A stretch of DNA of 9,411 bases from a candidate division FCPU426 bacterium. Lineage in GTDB: Bacteria; Oederibacteriota; PGYV01; Palsa-1178. Made by a program: the position numbers and the translations under genes. The number at the start of each line of letters is the position of its first letter. Positions within the stretch are counted from its first letter, which is position 1. The stretch covers positions 1 to 9,411 of the forward strand of contig PMTB01000168.1 in assembly GCA_003167475.1 (NCBI GenBank). The letters are read 5' to 3'. Below are positions 5,117 to 9,411 of the stretch, in pieces. The notes below the pieces were generated by a model, which was not told where the DNA came from, did not search any database, and saw only the letters and a program-made list of their open reading frames with translations.

Positions 5117-5623
5117 TCAAACCAGCTCCCATACATCAGTCACAGAGTCCCAGTAAATATTGCAGGATTCAACGTTATCAGGGTCTATCAGCACCAGTAA
5201 TTCATCCGGCTTTGTCTCATCACCGGAAAATTTTCTCGACATTATCTTTCCCTCCCACATAAAAGTTGTTACCCAGAGATTGCTTGTGCCATATCGTCCG
5301 GCCATTACTTTTTCTATGCCGATAACCTTGCCGATCACCGGCATCCCCTTCCTCAGCAGGTTATATGAACTACTCGTACCCCATGCCGCCGATGCCATTG
5401 TCAGGAACACTATCGCGTAAAGTATATAACGGACAAAACGGATGTTATCATTAAACGTGGCCATTTCAACCCTATCGCAACCCGCATTGATCATCAGAAT
5501 GATAATAAATGCAAAAATTAATCCCATTATTAATAAAGGAAGGAATTGAACCCTGAACCGCACCCTTCGTGGAACCGGTTTGGCCTCTATTTGTTTCAAT
5601 CTATTACGAAGATCATCCTTCAA
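5117..5623 (-). CDS. Two-TM membrane protein with DUF3592-like extramembrane domain
   Basis: The product is 168 aa. A basic N-terminus (about residues 1-25, ending PVPRRVRFR) precedes TM1 (26-46) and TM2 (63-82). A soluble domain follows: GMPVIGKVIGIEKVMAGRYG, then FMWEGKIMSRKFSGDE and LLVLIDPDNVESCNIY. The run of G-x-V, beta strands and DPxNxxx resembles DUF3592-type proteins, whose function is unknown. The frame opens at a TTG (5644), but AGGAGG lies inside its third to fifth codons. The TTG at 5623, exactly 7 nt after AGGAGG, is the real start, so this gene uses a non-ATG start. Downstream is the GC-rich spacer and the convergent SHOCT pair. Upstream is element C2, starting 49 bp away. It is probably a single-gene unit in the inner membrane. 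Confidence 0.7.
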   Translation of the reverse strand: MKDDLRNRLKQIEAKPVPRRVRFRVQFLPLLIMGLIFAFIIILMINAGCDRVEMATFNDNIRFVRYILYAIVFLTMASAAWGTSSSYNLLRKGMPVIGKVIGIEKVMAGRYGTSNLWVTTFMWEGKIMSRKFSGDETKPDELLVLIDPDNVESCNIYWDSVTDVWELV

Positions 5624-5671
5624 ATCCAAACCTCCTGTGTGCAAATATAAGTTAAATTTCCGCTGTCATTT

Positions 5672-5790
5672 AAATTCCGGGGCCAGGCCTTTACCGATAC
5701 TGGATAAACCCGTCAATTCCCCCGTCCCGGCTTCCTCTTTTTCCCTCCGCCTCAATCCCCTGCCTTACCGGGCCGGGGATTCGGGCGGTG
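5672..5790. repeat. Element C, copy 2
   Basis: This repeat starts AAATTCCGGGGCCAGGCCT and passes through CGTCAATTCCCCCGTCCCG and CTTCCTCTTTTTCCCTCCGCC. It ends with a hairpin AATCCCC (5754-5760) and GGGGATT (5775-5781) followed by CGGGCGG. Copy 3 lies 139 bp further on in the same orientation. The plus strand is a long pyrimidine tract. Translated frames repeat a NSPVPxSSFS motif, but that reflects the DNA repeat. Confidence 0.72.
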
Positions 5791-5928
5791 TTCTAATGCG
5801 GATAATACCTTCCAAACTTTACGTTGATCAACTCTCGATTTTCGATTCTCGAACATGCACAGTGTCCATAACAGATGCTTGGTTAGATACTTTTGCCTTG
5901 TTAGTTTCTATGTTCAGCCTGACCTGAT

Positions 5929-6020
5929 CCCTGATATACCCGTCAATTCCCCCGTCCCGTCTTCCTCTTTTTCCCCTCCGCCTCAATCCCCTGCATTACC
6001 GGGCCGGGGATTCGGGCGGG
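5929..6020. repeat. Element C, copy 3
   Basis: The block from CGTCAATTCCCCCGTCCCG to GGGGATTCGGGCGG is nearly identical to copy 2, including the AATCCCC/GGGGATT hairpin. The 5' part (AAATTCCGGGGCC) is missing and only CTGATATACC remains. Of the gene-free 5624-6106, copies 2 and 3 cover about 210 bp. I see nothing clear in 5791-5928. Confidence 0.7.
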
Positions 6021-6046
6021 GCTGGCGGCTGTGGAACTGTTCTTTA

Positions 6047-6105
6047 TGAAAACATGATTGGCATGACAAATAGAAATGTATTTCCATCATTAACCCATGT
6101 TTTCA
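6047..6105 (-). terminator. Stem-loop just after the barrel gene
   Basis: TGAAAACATG (6047-6056) and CATGTTTTCA (6096-6105) are perfect 10-bp complements, one base beyond the stop codon of the minus-strand gene. An inner GAAAT-GT-ATTTC lies at 6073-6084. The 39-nt gap and lack of a T-tract make a classical intrinsic terminator doubtful. It could be an RNA-stabilising structure or a small inverted-repeat element. Confidence 0.35.
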
Positions 6106-6106
6106 C

Positions 6107-6952
6107 CTAAAACGCCCATCCAAAACTCAAATTTTCCTCTTCCAAATATGGTCCGCCTAGACCCGAATTAAAGCGCAATATACCATATGATCCCTGCAAT
6201 CCCAAGCATCCTCCCCATCCAAAAATCCATCGGTAGCCAAGGTGAACGCTTAAGACTCCGGTAAAGTCCGTGATAGAATTCGCTCCAAGCAGATTTCCAA
6301 CCAAACTGTATGTCTCGCTGGCTTCATTCATTCCCACCCCTCCGTATAATCCATTTGGGGCTTTATTGTCATAATAATAATCCACATCCAATCCGATTCC
6401 GGTCGCGGTCGCTTTTGCGAACGTGGCTGGGCCGGGGTAAAGCAGGGACATCCCGCTATTCCAGGAATAGAAAAAATTGAACCCCAGGCTCATACCTGGG
6501 GTCAATGCCCTTGTGTAACTTAAATTTATCTGGCTAAAAAGAACGGCCATGCTGTTTATTGAGATGATGTTTTGCTGTTTGGCCCAATCGGACTTGCTGT
6601 CGACCGGCTTGGTATCCGCAAGCTTTTCTAACTTTTTTATGAAGTAAGCGAGCTTTGGATTCGGTTGTTCCTCGTAGGCTTCCCTATAGAGTTCAAGCGC
6701 CTGGGAATAATCGCCAATGCCATAGTAATGATTTGCCTGCTGTATGGTGGTTTTGTAATCCGCCAACACAGCAGCCGCGAAAAAGCACAAAACAAAAACT
6801 GCCAAAAAATCTTTCTTAAAAAATAAAAAGCACTTGTCCCGGAATTTTTGGCTGAAAGCATTATCTCCCCTTTGTCGGTTAACATTCCACCCGTTTGGAC
6901 GTACTTTTTCGTCAACATCAGATATTATACCGCTTTTTGAAATATTTTGCAT
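6107..6952 (-). CDS. TPR plus C-terminal beta-barrel protein, start frame uncertain
   Basis: As one frame this is 281 aa. The useful signal peptide starts only at residue 45 (FKKDF, hydrophobic, AAAVLA, cleavage before DYK at 65). One TPR-like helix pair follows (YYGIGDYSQALELYREAYEEQPNP). The rest, residues 130-281, consists of alternating strands with aromatic girdles and ends NLSFGWAF, with the terminal Phe typical of BAM-inserted barrels. The ATG at 6952 has no ribosome binding site, and a TATAAT (6929-6924) lies downstream of it. The ATG at 6861 has AAGGGGAG upstream but is one frame off. One extra T in either T6 run (6823-6818 or 6809-6804) would join it to the signal peptide. The gene may be frameshifted, phase-variable or affected by an indel error. 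Barrel identity is moderately sure. Confidence 0.68.
   Translation of the reverse strand: MQNISKSGIISDVDEKVRPNGWNVNRQRGDNAFSQKFRDKCFLFFKKDFLAVFVLCFFAAAVLADYKTTIQQANHYYGIGDYSQALELYREAYEEQPNPKLAYFIKKLEKLADTKPVDSKSDWAKQQNIISINSMAVLFSQINLSYTRALTPGMSLGFNFFYSWNSGMSLLYPGPATFAKATATGIGLDVDYYYDNKAPNGLYGGVGMNEASETYSLVGNLLGANSITDFTGVLSVHLGYRWIFGWGGCLGLQGSYGILRFNSGLGGPYLEEENLSFGWAF
6924..6952 (-). promoter_or_regulatory. Possible promoter of the TPR-barrel gene
   Basis: The minus strand has a perfect -10 TATAAT (6929-6924) with ATGCAA (6952-6947), 3 of 6, 17 nt upstream. Transcription would start near 6917, inside the annotated frame but upstream of the ATG at 6861 with its AAGGGGAG site. This favours the internal start. 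Confidence 0.45.
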
Positions 6953-6986
6953 ACCAAATAGCGTAAGGCAATAACAACATCAATAA

Positions 6987-7134
6987 AGTAGAACACAGGC
7001 GCAGTTTCAGGGCTGTTCCCGGACTTTAGCCGCACGCGGCTGATTCATCCCGCAACAGTTGCACTATTTCCCGCATCCTCTCATCAAACCGTACTTGAGG
7101 TTTTCCATCATACGGCTTTCCGATAGCGATTGAT
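6987..7134 (-). mobile_element. Element B, copy 2: group II intron 3'-end-like remnant
   Basis: This has the same length and layout as copy 1 at 812-959. The domain V-like hairpin is at 7119-7086. Its lower helix AAGCCGTA/TACGGTTT is complete here because the G-A mismatch of copy 1 is a U-A pair. The AGC triad is present and the two-base AG bulge is retained. The upper stem is weaker (TGA-T-GG/CC-TCA). The hairpin AGCCG-CGTG-CGGCT and the GGGAACAGCCC hairpin are kept, and it ends TTCTACTTTA. The 5' end overlaps palindrome A2 by three bases (GAT). No intron ORF or other intron domain is nearby. Confidence 0.55.
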
Positions 7135-7208
7135 AACGCAAATTTAGGGCCAAGCTAGCATGCCAAAACAGAATTACCGCGACGGCGTGACCCTATATTT
7201 GCGATATC
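7132..7208. repeat. Palindromic element A, copy 2 (77 bp, intact)
   Basis: This has exactly the length of copy 1, with GATAACGCAAAT at the left and ATTTGCGATATC at the right, and the core ACCGCGACGGCGTGACCC unchanged. The left inner arm has changed to CATGCC, losing one pair with GGCGTG unless G-U. Element B2 abuts it on the left. The terminator of the TPR gene starts 11 bp to the right. Confidence 0.75.
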
Positions 7209-7218
7209 AGTTATTTAT

Positions 7219-7246
7219 AAAAACCAACTTAATCCTGTTGGTTTTT
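7219..7246 (-). terminator. Intrinsic terminator of the TPR operon
   Basis: AAAAACCAAC (7219-7228) and GTTGGTTTTT (7237-7246) form a perfect 10-bp stem with an 8-nt loop. On the minus strand it follows the TPR stop codon (7254-7252) by 5 nt and ends in TTTTT. It is also symmetrical enough to act on the other strand. Confidence 0.78.
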
Positions 7247-7251
7247 CATCC

Positions 7252-8064
7252 CTACCTGTTATAACCCCTATCTTTTGCTTTCTTAAAATCCTCAAGCGCG
7301 CTTTTCCTGTCTCCCAGGCTAAGTTCCGCAGTTGCGCGGCCGTAATATATTTCCCCATCCCCGCCTTTGGGATCAAGTTCCATTGACTTGTTAAAATCCC
7401 TGATAGCCGCCGCGTAATCCTTCAGCCCGTTTTCCGCTTCCCCCATGGTTCCGTAAGCGTGACATTCTTTCGGGTCCAGTTTGATCGCTGTTTCGCAATC
7501 CTTAAGCGCACCTTTATAATCTCCAAGCCTGATCTTTGCATCTCCGAGGTTATTGTAATATCCCGAGATTTTCGGGTCAAGTTCGGTTGCTTTGCTGAAA
7601 TCCGCCAGCGCCCCGGTATAATCTTTCATCTCCCGCTTTACACCCGCGCGGTCTTCATAAGCCATGGAGATCTTTGGGTTTAACGATATGCCTTTGTCTA
7701 AATCTGCAAGCGCGCCTTTATAATCGCCTGTTTTCCACTTCAAATCTCCGCGGCTGAGATATGCAAAAGTTCCTTTGGGATCCAATTCCAGTTCTTTGTT
7801 CAGGTCTTCGAGCGCGCCTTTATAATCGCCCGTTTCTTCCTCGGCATAACTACGGCTGGAATACACGATGGGGGATTTTGGGTCCAGCTTCACCGCAATA
7901 TTGAAATCAACAAGCGCTTCTTTTAAATCACCATTGTGCGCTTTGACCTCCCCGCGCTCTACGTACCCAAGCGCAAACTTCGGTTCCAGTTCCACAGCCC
8001 TGTCAAAATCAAGCGCCGCGTTTTTAATATCCTTCAACCGCCAGTACGCAATCCCTCTGCGCAT
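7252..8064 (-). CDS. TPR repeat protein, likely C-terminal part of a split gene
   Basis: The 270 aa consist of eight consecutive 34-residue TPR units from RGIAYWRLKDIKNAALDFDRA to the end. Most show the canonical pattern (G/A at 8, Y at 11, A at 20, F/L at 24, A at 27, P at 32), for example LGDYKGALKDCETAIKLDP. TPRs form a right-handed superhelix that binds partner proteins. There is no signal peptide. The first unit lacks its opening residues, and these are found in the overlapping upstream frame: NYKAV plus MRRGIAY completes a normal TPR spacing. The ATG at 8064 has only AAGG 4 nt upstream. It is most likely the tail of the upstream membrane protein separated by a one-base shift, or a translationally coupled second gene. 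An intrinsic terminator follows. Confidence 0.85.
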   Translation of the reverse strand: MRRGIAYWRLKDIKNAALDFDRAVELEPKFALGYVERGEVKAHNGDLKEALVDFNIAVKLDPKSPIVYSSRSYAEEETGDYKGALEDLNKELELDPKGTFAYLSRGDLKWKTGDYKGALADLDKGISLNPKISMAYEDRAGVKREMKDYTGALADFSKATELDPKISGYYNNLGDAKIRLGDYKGALKDCETAIKLDPKECHAYGTMGEAENGLKDYAAAIRDFNKSMELDPKGGDGEIYYGRATAELSLGDRKSALEDFKKAKDRGYNR

Positions 8065-9411
8065 ACAGCCTTATAATTTTTCGGATCTATATCGATAGCT
8101 TTGCTGAAACTTTCAACTGCCCCCTGGTTATTGCCGAAGCGGGTCTGTAAGATCCCGTTTTCATAGTAACTTTTTGCGTCCGCGGCATTTGACCCTGTTT
8201 CCATTTTTGTAACGCCCGGTATCACTATCCCAGCCATGTAAGCGGCAAGGTCGCTTTCATCGCTTAAGATATAGTCGGGCGGCGAAGGCATGTTTTTCTT
8301 GTTGAATTGGCCGGGAAATTTATAGGCATAATCCACAACGAGGCAATCTTTCCCGTAAAGGGTGTACAGCGATACCCATTTCAGCGTATAGACCCCGTCC
8401 TTAAACCGCCTGCAGTCGTAATATTCCAGCTTGTTCCATTTGATATCGCCGGTTTTGAGCACGGTTAATCCGGCAAAGTTGAAATTCCCGAACTTCATTA
8501 TTTTCCGCAAAGGGTCCTTATCATACTTTTTTACCATAATATCGTTTAGTTTAAAGGCCTGTTCCTTATTATCCTGAATCTCGGCGATGCCCGCGGCTGT
8601 GAAGCAATTTACGGACACAAGCAGCAGCCTTGTTTTTCTGTTTTGCAGGGTATAAGTATCTTTGCTCAGCAGATAAGGCGCGGGGCTCCAATTTCCAGAC
8701 TCTTTTAAGCGGATGCCATCCGGGAATGAATCTGTACTGGCAAGCTTGTGCAGCCATGACGACACTCCTCCTGCTTTATTACCAAACAAGACAAGCCCTG
8801 TAAGACACGCAAATAATACAAGATATATAATAACGGCGATCAAACAGCCAAGTTTGCCGTTCCCCCTGACCGCATTCATATCGATCTTTCCCTTATTTAA
8901 CCTCCGCAGTTCCAGATATGAAACTACTATCACCGCGTGTAAAAGCGGCCAAGCGAACACCGAATATACCACAATTGCAACCGTTAACGGCAATTTTCCG
9001 TTGATCCCCGCAATGCCTAATATTAACCCGATTACAGCATGTGACAAAAGGTACAAAAAGTAAGCCCCTGTAATGGTCAAAAAAATAGTCCAAAAATGAC
9101 CCCTGATAATTTCTTTGGCGTATTTAAAAGGCCCTACCGCATTATCTTCAAGGACCGCGGCCGTGGAAACAAAGACAAAGAGTATGCCCAAATAAATTCC
9201 CGGCAAAATCAATAGGACAAGGCCGGCCAAAAACAACGAAAAATACAGCAGTCCGGCCACCGCAACCCTGATAAACCTGGTTCGGATCAGGTATAATGTC
9301 TGTGCCATAGTGAGTTTTTTTCTTTGATACCCCGCTTCTATTTTGCAGGTGAATATGATAAGCCCGGTCACCGCCAGAATTCCCCCTGCAATGCCCACAA
9401 AAGAGTGCCTT
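8034..9411 (-). CDS. Polytopic membrane protein with terminal TPR (5' partial)
   Basis: The frame is open to the window edge, so the true start lies outside. An internal GTG at 9398 is only the first possible start seen. About 454 residues are visible. Several TM helices occupy roughly 3-18, 43-80, 100-130, 137-160 and 183-206. The segment LPGIYLGILFVFVSTAAVLEDN followed by GPFKYAKEIIRGHFWTIF resembles the membrane domain found in GPDPase_memb/DUF975-like proteins, which is not itself catalytic. Residues 225-400 are an extracytoplasmic or cytosolic domain I do not recognise (WNKLEYYDCRRFKDG, KFPGQFNKKN). A TPR begins at about 404 (FGNNQGAVESFSKAIDIDP). The frame ends CAEGLRTGG just after overlapping the TPR gene by 31 bp. 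A one-base shift at 8064 would make one long membrane-TPR protein. Confidence 0.75.
   Translation of the reverse strand, partial: RHSFVGIAGGILAVTGLIIFTCKIEAGYQRKKLTMAQTLYLIRTRFIRVAVAGLLYFSLFLAGLVLLILPGIYLGILFVFVSTAAVLEDNAVGPFKYAKEIIRGHFWTIFLTITGAYFLYLLSHAVIGLILGIAGINGKLPLTVAIVVYSVFAWPLLHAVIVVSYLELRRLNKGKIDMNAVRGNGKLGCLIAVIIYLVLFACLTGLVLFGNKAGGVSSWLHKLASTDSFPDGIRLKESGNWSPAPYLLSKDTYTLQNRKTRLLLVSVNCFTAAGIAEIQDNKEQAFKLNDIMVKKYDKDPLRKIMKFGNFNFAGLTVLKTGDIKWNKLEYYDCRRFKDGVYTLKWVSLYTLYGKDCLVVDYAYKFPGQFNKKNMPSPPDYILSDESDLAAYMAGIVIPGVTKMETGSNAADAKSYYENGILQTRFGNNQGAVESFSKAIDIDPKNYKAVCAEGLRTGG

Noticed and set aside
5580..6049. Two plus-strand open frames sharing a NSPVPxSSFS peptide motif
   Set aside because: The shared peptide comes from repeat element C copies 2 and 3. 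There are no ribosome binding sites, and the first frame overlaps the start of a better gene.
6637..6918. 93-aa minus-strand frame as a separate protein
   Set aside because: Only its first codons from 6861 look used (ribosome binding site). Beyond the T6 runs it has no structure, while the other frame carries the signal peptide and TPR. It is treated as part of the frame question of the barrel gene.
1..9411. CRISPR array or phage defence locus
   Set aside because: Repeats here are dispersed, long and palindromic, not short and evenly spaced. No cas, nuclease, toxin or phage gene is visible.

Overview
The window looks like a low-density stretch of chromosome from an uncultivated Gram-negative bacterium. 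Two proteins have signal peptides and beta-barrel-like bodies, so an outer membrane is likely. Base composition is moderate and every gene start discussed has a Shine-Dalgarno site. The mix of PilZ, SHOCT, PDZ and TPR proteins with intergenic space full of short repeats resembles candidate phyla such as Omnitrophota. That assignment is an impression, since there is no marker gene. No transposase, reverse transcriptase, CRISPR array or phage gene is visible.

Layout. 1-345: a nested inverted repeat, a hairpin whose arm includes the CCA end of tRNA-Glu(CTC), the tRNA (minus strand) and a strong sigma70-like promoter. 347-761: a small PilZ protein (minus) with its own promoter. 812-1429: a 148-bp element with a group II intron domain V-like hairpin (B1), a 69-aa unknown ORF, a 77-bp palindromic element (A1) and a pyrimidine-rich repeat (C1). 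1435-2496: a lipoprotein with PDZ and SHOCT domains (minus). 2699-3373: a beta-barrel-like protein (minus). 3374-3711: intergenic, with a degenerate A half-element, a good promoter and a 16-position leader hairpin. 3712-4896: two plus-strand SHOCT paralogues. 4897-5116: GC-richer sequence with no credible gene. 5117-5623: a two-TM protein (minus). 5624-6106: two same-orientation C repeats. 6107-6952: a TPR plus beta-barrel protein (minus) whose best start lies in another frame. 6987-7208: B2 abutting A2. 7219-9411: a terminator and a membrane-plus-TPR protein split into two overlapping frames, running off the window.

How it fits together. The genes look like cell-envelope and housekeeping functions: secreted or anchored SHOCT proteins, possible outer-membrane barrels, TPR scaffolds and one probable c-di-GMP receptor. 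They do not form a recognisable single pathway. The more unusual biology is between the genes: four dispersed repeat families (A, B, C, D). B carries a 33-34-nt domain V-like RNA hairpin. D exists in two inverted copies with a compensatory stem change, one fused to the tRNA 3' end. Two genes show frame discontinuities that deserve checking: at 6804-6823 (two T6 runs before a signal peptide) and at 8064 (exactly within a TPR repeat).
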